A DNA stretch of 64,000 nt from Paraburkholderia sp. (GTDB lineage: Bacteria; Pseudomonadota; Gammaproteobacteria; Burkholderiales; Burkholderiaceae), in NCBI RefSeq assembly GCF_004298475.1, contig NZ_SCRP01000006.1, forward strand, positions 62,001 to 126,000, written 5' to 3'. This document shows positions 1-8,427 of the stretch, piece after piece; positions within the stretch are counted from its first letter, which is position 1, and each line of letters starts with the position of its first letter. The notes beneath the pieces are model-generated. The model was not told the DNA's origin. It worked only from the letters and a program-made list of their open reading frames with translations, and ran no database searches. A program made the position numbers and the translations under genes.

Positions 1-135
1 CTCGGCGTGCCCATTCACGGCGTCATCTTCAACGACATGTCGCAGCACACCCGGTACGGACGCGATTACGGAACGTATCGGTACGGCACCTCCGCCAACC
101 AGCCGAAGCTCACGGACGGAGGGAGCGCGCTGTGA
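1..135 (+). CDS. C-terminal end of a Wzc/BceF-type polysaccharide tyrosine autokinase (partial)
   Basis: Only the last 44 codons are present; the gene starts upstream of the window. The peptide contains GVIFNDM, which is typical of the last strand of bacterial BY-kinases, followed by a short tail with four clustered tyrosines (TRYGRDYGTYRYGT). A tyrosine-rich C-terminus is the autophosphorylation cluster of Wzc/ExoP/BceF co-polymerases, which control polysaccharide chain length and export at the inner membrane. The stop codon overlaps the GTG start of the next glycosyltransferase, so the two are translationally coupled. The identification rests on a short fragment and on its position at the head of an exopolysaccharide locus. 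Confidence 0.7.
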   Translation, partial: LGVPIHGVIFNDMSQHTRYGRDYGTYRYGTSANQPKLTDGGSAL

Positions 136-1172
136 AAGACATCACGATCGTGATATGCAGCTACAACTATGAACGGTTCCTGCGCGAAGCCATTGATTCG
201 GCGTTGGCCCAGGAACCGGACAGGACAGTGGTCGTCGTGATCGACGATGGTTCGACCGACGGGTCGCGGGCCATCATCGAAAGCTATGGCGACCGCATTG
301 TGCCGGTGATCAAGGAAAACGGCGGCCAGGCGAGCGCCTATAACCTTGGCCTCGAAATGGCCGACACGCCCTATCTGCTTTACCTCGACTCGGACGATGT
401 GCTGTATGAGGGGGCTGTCGCACAGGTCCTCCGCGCATTCGAAAGCGGCAACTATGCCAAGGTGCAGTTCCGCTTGAGCGTGATCGATGGCGAAGGTGCG
501 CGCACGGGCGCGCGCGTACCGAATTCGACACCGCCCGCCGGGTGCGGCGAGCTGCTGCGGCGCGGGTGGCTCTATCCGTCTCCGCCCGCGTCGGGCAACG
601 TCTATCGCGTGAGCGCGCTCAGGCAAATCCTGCCGGTGCCGAAGGCGAAAGGGCGGGGCATCGCCGCGGATTTCTTCGCAATCTATGGCATTGCCCTGCT
701 CGGCGACGTGATGGCGATCGAAGAGGAACTCGGCGGCTATCGCGTTCATCGCAAGGAATCCGGCGCGGCACCCGCAACGAATCGCGAGGTCGGGCTGTCG
801 ATTGCGAATTGCCAGGATATCAGCGAGGTGGTGCGTGCATTTCCACATCGATGGGCTGCGCTGCGTCAGCTCGTCAGTGAGCGGCTAGGCGAAGAACTTC
901 CTGAGCGTGCGATCGACTTTTCGTATGAAAAGGCGCATCTGTGCATGCGCGTCTACGATGCGACGCTCTGGAAGCGATGGCAATGGATTCTGTGCGAATC
1001 AAGGCAATACTTCCGCTCGATCGTCGCGAATCCTTTCTGGACCGTGGGCAAGAAGCTGTCCGCGATTGCCCTGACGCTCGTCTGTCTCGTACCGTCGCGC
1101 AGGATCAGTGATCAGGCGGTGCTGTACATTGCGAATCCGCTCGCGCGCGGGGCGCAAGCTGCTCGCTCATGA
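132..1172 (+). CDS. Family 2 glycosyltransferase
   Basis: A 346-residue GT-A fold enzyme that probably adds one sugar to a lipid-linked exopolysaccharide repeat unit at the cytoplasmic face of the membrane. The N-terminus (ITIVICSYNYERFLREAIDSAL) is the classic GT2 opening. The nucleotide-binding DDG motif is at about residues 38-40, and the metal-binding LDSDD motif is at 85-89. A hydrophobic stretch near residues 305-320 may associate with the membrane. The start is GTG at 132, overlapping the kinase stop. The donor and acceptor sugars cannot be read from the sequence. The position directly behind a Wzc-type kinase resembles bceG in cepacian loci, but orthology was not tested. Confidence 0.85.
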   Translation: MKDITIVICSYNYERFLREAIDSALAQEPDRTVVVVIDDGSTDGSRAIIESYGDRIVPVIKENGGQASAYNLGLEMADTPYLLYLDSDDVLYEGAVAQVLRAFESGNYAKVQFRLSVIDGEGARTGARVPNSTPPAGCGELLRRGWLYPSPPASGNVYRVSALRQILPVPKAKGRGIAADFFAIYGIALLGDVMAIEEELGGYRVHRKESGAAPATNREVGLSIANCQDISEVVRAFPHRWAALRQLVSERLGEELPERAIDFSYEKAHLCMRVYDATLWKRWQWILCESRQYFRSIVANPFWTVGKKLSAIALTLVCLVPSRRISDQAVLYIANPLARGAQAARS

Positions 1173-1189
1173 GGTGGGGAGCACGGTCC

Positions 1190-2290
1190 ATGAGCCCTTC
1201 GGCAACCCGACGACTGGTAATCAATGGCCGATTTCTCGGGCGGCCGGCGACGGGCGTGGATCGCTTCGCGTTCGAGACGGTGCGGGCCATCGACGCGCTG
1301 CTGGACGCGCAGGATCCGATCGTGACCGCACTGACCGTGGAGCTTGTCGCGCCGGCGCACGTCGGCCGCTCACAGAGTCCCTTTCATCACATTCCAGTGA
1401 GGTCGGCCGGACGCGGACGCGGAACGTACTGGGAACAGCTCAGTCTGCCGTTCGCCGCGAACGGTTCGCTGCTGCTGAATCTCTGCAATTCCGGGCCGCT
1501 CGTGTACCGCCGCCAGGTGACGGTGCTCCACGACGCTGCGCCCGTGCGCGTTCCGCAGAGCTACAGCAGCGCGTTTTCCGCCTGGTACCGCTGGATGGCG
1601 CCCACCATTGGCCGCGTTGCACGCCGCATCGTTACCGTATCGGAGTTTTCGCGAAGCGAACTCTACGAAGCGTACGGTATTCCGGCGAACAAGATCGGCG
1701 TCGTTCACGAGAGCGGCGAACACATGCTCCGGGTGCCCGCCACGCAGCGTCATCCTTGCAGCGATGCGACGCGCCCGTACGTGCTGGCGGTCGGCAGTTC
1801 GAACCAGCACAAGAATTTCAGGCTCATCGTCGAGTCCGCCCGGCTGATGTCGGGCGCGCCGTTTGACATCGTCGTGGTCGGCGGTACGGATCCAAGGGTC
1901 TACGGCAGCGGCCAGGCCGCGCTGCCTTCATTCGTCCGCCATCTTGGCTACGTGAGCGACGCGGATCTGGGCGCGCTATACCGCGACGCCGCGTGCTTCG
2001 TCTTCCCGTCACGCTACGAGGGCTTCGGACTGCCTCCGGTCGAAGCCATGGCGCTCGGCTGCCCGGTCGTTGCTTCGCGCCTGCCTTCGATTGTCGAGGC
2101 CTGTGGCGATGCCGCACTTTATTTTTCACCGGACGACCCGCACGAACTCGCTGAAGTGCTGCATCGGGTGGCATCGGACGAGGCGTTGCGCGATCGCATG
2201 CGCAGAAAAGGGCGTGCGCGGTCTGCCCGATTAACCTGGCGTGCCACTGCCGTCGCGCTACTTGAAGAGATTTCGCCATGGCTGAACTAG
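1190..2290 (+). CDS. Family 4 glycosyltransferase (GT-B)
   Basis: A retaining GT-B glycosyltransferase of about 366 residues. The C-terminal half carries the donor-site signature FPSRYEGFGLPPVEAMALG, an EX7E motif with glutamates at about residues 277 and 285. The N-terminal half begins with an INGRFLGRPATGVDRF stretch that is common in GT4 enzymes of polysaccharide loci. ATG 1190 is preferred because GGGGA lies 9 nt upstream. An in-frame ATG at 1169 would overlap the preceding stop and has no clear ribosome-binding site. The 3' end overlaps the next gene by 13 nt, so it belongs to the same operon. The sugar specificity is unknown. Confidence 0.85.
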   Translation: MSPSATRRLVINGRFLGRPATGVDRFAFETVRAIDALLDAQDPIVTALTVELVAPAHVGRSQSPFHHIPVRSAGRGRGTYWEQLSLPFAANGSLLLNLCNSGPLVYRRQVTVLHDAAPVRVPQSYSSAFSAWYRWMAPTIGRVARRIVTVSEFSRSELYEAYGIPANKIGVVHESGEHMLRVPATQRHPCSDATRPYVLAVGSSNQHKNFRLIVESARLMSGAPFDIVVVGGTDPRVYGSGQAALPSFVRHLGYVSDADLGALYRDAACFVFPSRYEGFGLPPVEAMALGCPVVASRLPSIVEACGDAALYFSPDDPHELAEVLHRVASDEALRDRMRRKGRARSARLTWRATAVALLEEISPWLN

Positions 2291-3501
2291 CCAAAATCGA
2301 TGCGATAGCCGCTGGCCGGCGGCGCTTTGGCCGCGTGGCGCTCGTGCATGACTGGCTCGCGAGCTATGCCGGCTCGGAGCGCGTGGTGGAGCAGATCCTG
2401 AAGCTGTGGCCCGACGCGGAGCTATTTAGCGTTGTGGACTTCTTTCCGGAAGAACTGCGTGCCGACGTGCTTCGCGGCAAGCACGCCACCACGTCGTTCA
2501 TTCAGAATCTGCCGCGGGCGCGCACGGCGTTTCGCATTTATCTGCCGCTGATGCCGCTTGCCGTCGAGCAGTTCGACCTGTCGAGCTTCGACCTTGTTAT
2601 TTCTTCGAGCCATGCTGTTGCGAAAGGCGTGATTACCGGCCCGAACCAGGTCCATGTCAGTTACGTGCATTCGCCGATCCGGTATGCCTGGGATCTCCAG
2701 CATCAATATCTGGCGCAGGCGCGCAAGCTGCGCGGCCCGAAGAGCTGGGTTGCGCGCGCCGCTTTGCATTACATGCGGATCTGGGACATGCGCACCGCCA
2801 ATGGCGTTGACGAATTTGTCGCCAACTCGGCCTTTGTCGGGCGCCGCATCCGCAAGATCTACGGGCGCAGCGCACAGGTCGTCTATCCGCCGGTCGACGT
2901 GGAGCGATTTGCGCCGACCGGGCGAGCGCGGGAGGATTTCTATCTGACCGCGTCGAGGATGGTGCCGTACAAGCGCATTCCGCTTCTTGTCGAGGCTTTT
3001 TCGAAAATGCCGGACAGACGTCTGATCGTAATCGGCGACGGTCCGGATTTCGAAACGGTGCGTGAGCTGGCAGGTCCGAATATATCGGTGCTCGGTTATC
3101 AGCCGTCGAATGTGCTGATCGATCACATGCAACGCGCACGCGCTTTTGTGTTCGCCGCGGAAGAGGATTTCGGGATCTCGGTCGTCGAGGCGCAGGCGTG
3201 CGGCACGCCGGTGATCGCCTATGGGCGGGGCGGTGCGCTCGAAACGGTGATCGACTCCGGCGATCCGCGTTTTGGCACAGGACTGTTCTTTTACGAACAG
3301 AGCGTCGAGGCCATCGTCGATACGATCAAACGGTTCGAGGCCCGTGCGCCATTCGATGACGAAGTCTGCCGGCTGCATGCTGCGCGCTTTTCTGCCGCGC
3401 GGTTCCGGCAGGAATTTCTCGGCGTCGTCGAGCGTGCAGTGGAACGACATCCGACGGCACTGCTCACGTTCGAACATCGAGCAACTGCCGAAGTGAGGTG
3501 A
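2278..3501 (+). CDS. Family 4 glycosyltransferase, WbaZ-like
   Basis: A 407-residue GT-B enzyme. The N-terminal sequence VALVHDWLASYAGSERVVEQ is the typical opening of WbaZ-like GT4 transferases, which often move mannose or related sugars. The C-terminal donor site has EEDFGISVVEAQACGTPVIAYG, giving an EX7E pair at residues 296 and 304. ATG 2278 lies inside the end of the previous gene, with GAAGAG about 8 nt upstream, and indicates translational coupling. The role is most likely assembly of the exopolysaccharide repeat unit. A mannosyltransferase role would fit the manC and manB genes elsewhere in the window, but that is inference. Confidence 0.85.
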   Translation: MAELAKIDAIAAGRRRFGRVALVHDWLASYAGSERVVEQILKLWPDAELFSVVDFFPEELRADVLRGKHATTSFIQNLPRARTAFRIYLPLMPLAVEQFDLSSFDLVISSSHAVAKGVITGPNQVHVSYVHSPIRYAWDLQHQYLAQARKLRGPKSWVARAALHYMRIWDMRTANGVDEFVANSAFVGRRIRKIYGRSAQVVYPPVDVERFAPTGRAREDFYLTASRMVPYKRIPLLVEAFSKMPDRRLIVIGDGPDFETVRELAGPNISVLGYQPSNVLIDHMQRARAFVFAAEEDFGISVVEAQACGTPVIAYGRGGALETVIDSGDPRFGTGLFFYEQSVEAIVDTIKRFEARAPFDDEVCRLHAARFSAARFRQEFLGVVERAVERHPTALLTFEHRATAEVR

Positions 3502-3527
3502 ACGAACCTTTCAGGCCAAGGGGCGCC

Positions 3528-4448
3528 ATGCGAAGCTTTGTGATCGTTGCTACGCGAGGAAGGGCAGCGGAGACGGCGATATTGTTCGACTACCTGCTCG
3601 TTCAGGTTCGTCGCCCCGACGCGGTCTACGTGGTGGGCGCAGCCCAGGCCGACACGGCGGGGCTCGCGGCACACCCGTTGTGCGCCGCCTTGCCGGTGTT
3701 CCTGCTCCTCTCGGGGACGGCCGGGCTCACCGCGCAGCGCAATTACGGCCTGACTGCCATGTTGCGCGATGCGGACCGCCTGAATGCGGATGAGCGATGG
3801 TTCGTCACCTTCTTCGACGACGATTTCCGGCCAGACGATGCGTGGTTGTCGAACTGCGAAACACTCTTTGTGCAAGAGCCGGGCGTGATCGGCATGACGG
3901 GGCAGATTCTCGCGGACGGCGTGAAAACGGCCGGTGTTTGCGAAGACGATGCACGCAGATATCTGAGCGGGGCACTGGCGCCATGCGAGCATTGGGCGTC
4001 GGGTGCCGAACGCAGGGAAATCACGTCGGCCTACGGCTGCAATATGGCGTTCGTCGACCGGGTTGCACGCACATGCCGGTTCGAAGAAGCCTTGCCCTTG
4101 TATGGCTGGCAGGAGGACCAGGATTACACGTCGCAGGCACTGCGTTTTGGCCGGTTTGTCTATGAACCGGCATGCCGCGGCGTGCACCTCGGCACCCGGA
4201 GAGGGCGGATTTCGGGAATCCGTCTTGGCTACTCGCAAATTGCCAATCCGGTATTTCTCGTCAAGAAGAACACCATGGCGCGCAAAACGGCCTTCCGGTT
4301 CATCAGCCGCCACATTCTGTCGAATCTTTTTCATAGCCTGCGTCGCGACCCGCTGTTCGACTACCGCGGGCGCCTGTGGGGAAACCTGCTTGCTTTTGCG
4401 CATCTTCTGGCTGGAAAGAGCCACCCGCAGCGCATCCTCAAATTGTGA
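3528..4448 (+). CDS. GT2-like glycosyltransferase
   Basis: About 306 residues. The N-terminus (SFVIVATRGRAAETAILFDYLL) and the acidic motif FFDDDFRP at about residues 97-104 fit a GT-A family 2-like transferase. GLTAQRNYG resembles the loop before the metal-binding motif in rhamnosyl- or galactosyl-type GT2 enzymes. YGWQEDQDYTSQALRFG resembles the catalytic-base region. ATG 3528 is chosen because AAGGGG precedes it by about 7 nt; an upstream GTG at 3498 overlaps the previous stop and has no such site. It is the last gene of the first glycosyltransferase run. Substrates are unknown. Confidence 0.75.
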   Translation: MRSFVIVATRGRAAETAILFDYLLVQVRRPDAVYVVGAAQADTAGLAAHPLCAALPVFLLLSGTAGLTAQRNYGLTAMLRDADRLNADERWFVTFFDDDFRPDDAWLSNCETLFVQEPGVIGMTGQILADGVKTAGVCEDDARRYLSGALAPCEHWASGAERREITSAYGCNMAFVDRVARTCRFEEALPLYGWQEDQDYTSQALRFGRFVYEPACRGVHLGTRRGRISGIRLGYSQIANPVFLVKKNTMARKTAFRFISRHILSNLFHSLRRDPLFDYRGRLWGNLLAFAHLLAGKSHPQRILKL

Positions 4449-4623
4449 CCATCGTGGGGCGCGTAGCAGTTGTTGTGCGGCCGCGCACATATGAGATTTT
4501 CTGAACGGTGGAAAGTCGAGGCGAGCGGTTGCGTGCACGGTATCGATTGGGCAGTTGCGTGGCGGCCTTCAATCGTCTGTGGGATGCGCGTTGCCGGACG
4601 GAACCAGGACAGCGAGAAAAATC

Positions 4624-5763
4624 ATGATGAACGATGCGAAGGCTACTGTGGTGCCCGTAACACAGCCGTACCTCCCGCCGCTTGTCGAGTTCATGCCGTA
4701 TCTCGAGCAGATCTGGGCGAACCGCTGGGTGACCAACGGCGGTCCGTTTCATATCCAGCTGGAGGCCGCGCTTTGCGAGTATCTGGGCGTCCAGCACGTG
4801 AGCCTGGTTTCGAACGGCACGATTGCGCTCATTCTCGCACTGGAGGCGCTCGACATCACCGGCGAGGTGATCACCACCCCCTTCTCGTTCGTCGCGACGA
4901 CACATGCGATTCACTGGAACGGTATAAAGCCCGTCTTTGTCGACATCGACCCCGTGAGCATGAACCTCGATCCGTCCAGGATCGAAGCCGCGATCACACC
5001 GGAAACACGCGCGATCGTCCCCGTCCATGTGTACGGCAATCCGTGCGACGTCGAACAAATCCAGAAGATTGCGGACAGGCACGGTTTGCGCGTGATTTAC
5101 GATGCGGCTCATGCGTTCGGCGTGCGCCGGCACAACCAGTCGATTCTGAATTGCGGCGATATGTCCGTGCTCAGCTTCCACGGCACCAAGATATTCCATA
5201 CGTTCGAGGGTGGCGCCATTGTTTTTAGCGACGCGGAAATGAAGCGTCGCGTCGACCGGCTGAAGAATTTCGGCATCGAAGACGAGGTCACAGTCACGGC
5301 CTGCGGCCTGAACGGCAAGATGAATGAAGTGCAGGCTGCATTCGGGCTGCTCCAGTTGCAGCACATGCCGCGCGCACAGGAGGCGCGTGCGCGCATCGAT
5401 CAGCGATATCGTGAAGCGCTGGGCAACGTGCGCGGACTGCAATTGCTGGAGGTCGACCCGATCAACAGCCGAAACTATGCCTATTTTCCGGTACGCGTGA
5501 CGCCGGAGTTTCCGGTCAGCCGGGATACCCTGTACGACGAACTTCGCGCGCGGCAGATTGCTGTGCGGCGATATTTCTATCCGTTGATCAGCCAGTTCGC
5601 CGACTATCGCGCCCTGCCTTCCGCGAAACGGGAGAACCTTCCGGTGGCGAACGCCGTTGCCGAACAGGTCTTGTGTCTGCCGATTTTCTCGATGCTCGAA
5701 GAGCAGGTGCAGGCACGCATTATCGATATCGTTCTGGCCATGGCGGGTGTTGCGACGGTGTGA
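4624..5763 (+). CDS. DegT/DnrJ/EryC1/StrS-family sugar aminotransferase
   Basis: A 379-residue PLP-dependent aminotransferase of the family that converts nucleotide-linked keto-sugars to amino sugars with glutamate as donor. The Schiff-base lysine is probably K189 in SFHGTKIFHTFEGG. VSNGTIALILALEAL, TPFSFVATTHA and YDAAHAFG are the usual cofactor-pocket motifs. The HTFEGG region resembles VioA/FdtB-type enzymes that make 4-amino- or 3-amino-6-deoxy sugars. The product is therefore probably an amino-deoxyhexose for the exopolysaccharide. The dehydratase that would make the keto-sugar is not in the window. A 175-bp gap precedes the gene. ATG 4624 and ATG 4627 are both possible starts. Confidence 0.85.
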   Translation: MMNDAKATVVPVTQPYLPPLVEFMPYLEQIWANRWVTNGGPFHIQLEAALCEYLGVQHVSLVSNGTIALILALEALDITGEVITTPFSFVATTHAIHWNGIKPVFVDIDPVSMNLDPSRIEAAITPETRAIVPVHVYGNPCDVEQIQKIADRHGLRVIYDAAHAFGVRRHNQSILNCGDMSVLSFHGTKIFHTFEGGAIVFSDAEMKRRVDRLKNFGIEDEVTVTACGLNGKMNEVQAAFGLLQLQHMPRAQEARARIDQRYREALGNVRGLQLLEVDPINSRNYAYFPVRVTPEFPVSRDTLYDELRARQIAVRRYFYPLISQFADYRALPSAKRENLPVANAVAEQVLCLPIFSMLEEQVQARIIDIVLAMAGVATV

Positions 5764-5808
5764 GCCACACGGACGGGGCAGGTTGACCTTGAGCGCAGGA
5801 CGGATTGC

Positions 5809-6894
5809 ATGCGGCACCACGAAACGGACGGGATGAAGATGCCTGCACATGCGCCGCGTATCCTGCTTTCGCCATTCACCAATACGACGAACGCTTATAT
5901 CGAACTGCTGAAGGCGTTGCTGGCCGATATTGGCTACGATGTGCAGCCGCTGTCGATCAGGGGGTTGTTGCGGGGCGGCCTCGTCGACCTCTTTCGTCCC
6001 GGCACCGTCGTCATGTTTCACTGGATCGAATTGCGCGCGTTCACGAGCGGCGCCGGACGCGTGTCGCTCTCGCTGCGGGGCGCACTGATCTTCCTCTTCT
6101 ATTGCCTGCTCATGGTCGTCGGTCGGGCGAAGGTCGTTTATTTCGTCCACGATCACGCAGTCCACAATGCGCGCGGAAAAGTGCGGGAACTCTCGGTTCG
6201 TATGATGTCCCTCGTACGCCGGCTTGCGGATCATCGCGTTGTGCATGCACCGGATTTCGAGGCGAGATATAAAGCGCGCTACCTGCCTCACCCGCTGTAC
6301 TGGGATGCGCCGGGCCGGAGCGCCGCCCCGGCGGCGCGAACGCATGCATCGCCGACATTCGCGCTGCTCGGGACAATCGAGCCCTACAAGGATATCGCTG
6401 CCCTGCTTGAAGTATGGCCGCAGGAGCAGACGCTGGAGATTGCCGGGCGGGGCGATGCGGCCTACGTCCGTGCATTGCGCACGATAGTGAACAAGCGGGA
6501 TATGTCGGGCACGGTCACGATCGACGCAAGGTTTTTGAGCGACAGCGAGTTCGAGGCGAGAATTTGTGCCGCCGATGTGATCATTCTTCCGCATGTCGCG
6601 GATTCGATGCTGGTGAGCGGTGCTTTCTTCGAGGCCATTGGCCGGGTACCGGTGTTGATTGCACGCTCGGTGCCGTTCATGGTCTGGGCGGCGCAGCGGT
6701 TCGACAATGTATTCCTGTTCGACACGATCGAGCAATTACCCGGCCTGGTTCGGTCGATCGTGCAGGAATGGCCGAATCGCGTGGAGGGGCGAGCCGTGCA
6801 GGCGCGCGTGATCGATGAGTTCGGCTGGCAGGTGTGCAGGCAGCGCTACAGCGAATTTCTCCGTGAGGTCGTCGGAGCCCCGGTAACCCGGTAA
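5809..6894 (+). CDS. Probable GT-B glycosyltransferase
   Basis: A 361-residue protein (or 353 from ATG 5833). It opens with ILLSPFTNTTNAYIELLKALL. A hydrophobic segment near residues 92-106 (LIFLFYCLLMVVGRAK) suggests membrane contact. FALLGTIEPYKDIAALLEVW and LEIAGRGDA look like the second Rossmann domain of GT4-type enzymes. The usual EX7E region is replaced by ADVIILPHVADSMLVSGAFFEAIG, so it is a divergent member. In architecture it recalls membrane-associated polysaccharide transferases such as GumK-type enzymes, but no family assignment is secure. It lies 45 nt after the aminotransferase, probably in one transcript. Confidence 0.65.
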   Translation: MRHHETDGMKMPAHAPRILLSPFTNTTNAYIELLKALLADIGYDVQPLSIRGLLRGGLVDLFRPGTVVMFHWIELRAFTSGAGRVSLSLRGALIFLFYCLLMVVGRAKVVYFVHDHAVHNARGKVRELSVRMMSLVRRLADHRVVHAPDFEARYKARYLPHPLYWDAPGRSAAPAARTHASPTFALLGTIEPYKDIAALLEVWPQEQTLEIAGRGDAAYVRALRTIVNKRDMSGTVTIDARFLSDSEFEARICAADVIILPHVADSMLVSGAFFEAIGRVPVLIARSVPFMVWAAQRFDNVFLFDTIEQLPGLVRSIVQEWPNRVEGRAVQARVIDEFGWQVCRQRYSEFLREVVGAPVTR

Positions 6895-6943
6895 TGGCGT
6901 GCGGTTGCTGCGTGCGGTTGCGGATGACGCTGCTGCGGGGCAC

Positions 6944-8005
6944 TCAATATCCGCGCAGCCTGGTCCGCGCCGCAGCCGGGATCAGGTGGCTCAGGCGAAA
7001 TACGCCGGCCAGCAGATCCTTTGCGGCGCTCTTCGGTCCTTTCGCCCACACGTTTGCGCTCCGGTAGCCGCCCGAGGCGATAATGCGCGCGAATAGCCTC
7101 ATCCGATGGACGAGGGTGTTGCTGTTGTACAGTTCGACTCGCTCACGATAGAGCCGCGCAAGCGAACGATATTTTTCCGCACCCGAGCGCGCGGCAGCCG
7201 CATGTGAACATGCGGGCCGGCTCGCAATGTCCTCCAGAATCGCCGCTCGCCGCTCGAAGGCGAGCGCATGCATTTCCCAGCGCGGCAGACACTCGAAGAG
7301 AAAATGTACCGCCTGCGATACCTGGGACGCACCGGCCCACCGGGTCGATGTCGCGGTGGCGGCATGTCGGCGGTAATGGGCGAGCGGCGACTCGATGTAG
7401 ACGACCGGGCCGAACACACTGCCGAGAAAGAAGTACCACTGGTCGTGACCTTCCTGGCAGCGGAAATCGTTGAGATCGACAGAACGGTCCCACAGGGTGG
7501 AAAACTGGACGAACTGCCGGTCGAAGACCAACGTGAACCCCAGGGCATGCCGCATCGGGTCGATGCTGAGCGGCGGGTTGTAAGGCCTCGCGAGCGCGTC
7601 CCTCGCCAGGGTATCGATGGGATTCAGGACGCTGTCCGTGACGATCGCGTTATGGCACACCATGAGCGCGTCAGTGGATTCGAGCGCGTCTGCGCAACGC
7701 CGGAGTTTGTCGCTCGACCACACGTCATCCTGATCGCAGAACGCGATGACTTCCGACTGGCACAGATCGGCCGCGCGCATGAAATTGGCTCGATAGCCAA
7801 GGCGCTGCACATTGGTGTGAACGCGCACGGGAAAGGGGGCGGTGCGGGCGAATTCGGCAAGGATAACCAATGTGTCGTCGGTCGACCCGTCATCCGTGAC
7901 AACCAGCTCCGCGGGCAAGCGCTGCTGTTTTGCCAGACTATCGAGTTGCGCCTGCAGATAAACGGCACCGTTGTACGTGGCCATTGCGACGGATACCGAC
8001 TTCAT
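6944..8005 (-). CDS. Family 2 glycosyltransferase
   Basis: A 353-residue GT-A enzyme on the minus strand, convergent with the preceding gene. SVSVAMATYNGAVYLQAQLDSL opens the protein, TDDGS is at residues 37-41, and the metal-binding FCDQDD is at 89-94. EGHDQWYFFLGSVFG carries the likely catalytic-base region, and the ending resembles rhamnosyltransferase-type GT2 proteins. The ATG at 8005 has a strong ribosome-binding site (AGGAG) 8-9 nt upstream on its strand. The reading frame continues upstream to 8449, but that extension has no GT2 homology. The gene is divergent from the flippase at 8428. Confidence 0.85.
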   Translation of the reverse strand: MKSVSVAMATYNGAVYLQAQLDSLAKQQRLPAELVVTDDGSTDDTLVILAEFARTAPFPVRVHTNVQRLGYRANFMRAADLCQSEVIAFCDQDDVWSSDKLRRCADALESTDALMVCHNAIVTDSVLNPIDTLARDALARPYNPPLSIDPMRHALGFTLVFDRQFVQFSTLWDRSVDLNDFRCQEGHDQWYFFLGSVFGPVVYIESPLAHYRRHAATATSTRWAGASQVSQAVHFLFECLPRWEMHALAFERRAAILEDIASRPACSHAAAARSGAEKYRSLARLYRERVELYNSNTLVHRMRLFARIIASGGYRSANVWAKGPKSAAKDLLAGVFRLSHLIPAAARTRLRGY

Positions 8006-8427
8006 GACTTTAGCTCCTGTAGCAGCACGAATATGCCGTCGCGCGCGTTGTCGACTGCGGCCTGCCGGTCGCAAAGCGAATACCCGTCCGGTGGCAAGCG
8101 GCGAAAAAGGACGTCCTGGCTTTTCTATCACGCAGGACGACCTCTGGTATGTGGCGTAGCCCGCATCAGCGGGGCGAACCCGTACGGCGCGGGATGAATG
8201 CGGATCGTGGAGCGAGGCGCAGCACGGGTGGCAGGACGAGAGCGGGACAGAGCGGGACGAGACGACACCTGTAGCGGAGCAACGCGAGGGGGAGTGTGGG
8301 GATCCGAACGGAGCGCCCCCGGCAGGTTTGTTCCAATGCGGTACCGGTTTGTATTCGGGACAGCGCGCGACGCACGCGCCGAGGCTGTACAGCCAGCGAT
8401 CAGTCCTTCGTTCGTCACGAGGTTCCC
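8006..8427. other. Divergent intergenic region, no gene recognised
   Basis: This 422-bp stretch separates the minus-strand GT2 gene from the plus-strand flippase and should hold the promoters of both. The reading frames running through it are extensions or shadows of the flanking genes. A short direct repeat (GAGCGGGAC, twice near 8235-8255) is present. No convincing -35/-10 pair, operator or RNA gene was found. Confidence 0.5.

Noticed and set aside
4438..6735. Long minus-strand open frame of 765 codons
   Set aside because: It lies antisense to the DegT and GT genes, has an Arg/His/Asp-rich composition without motifs, and reflects high GC in the opposite strand.
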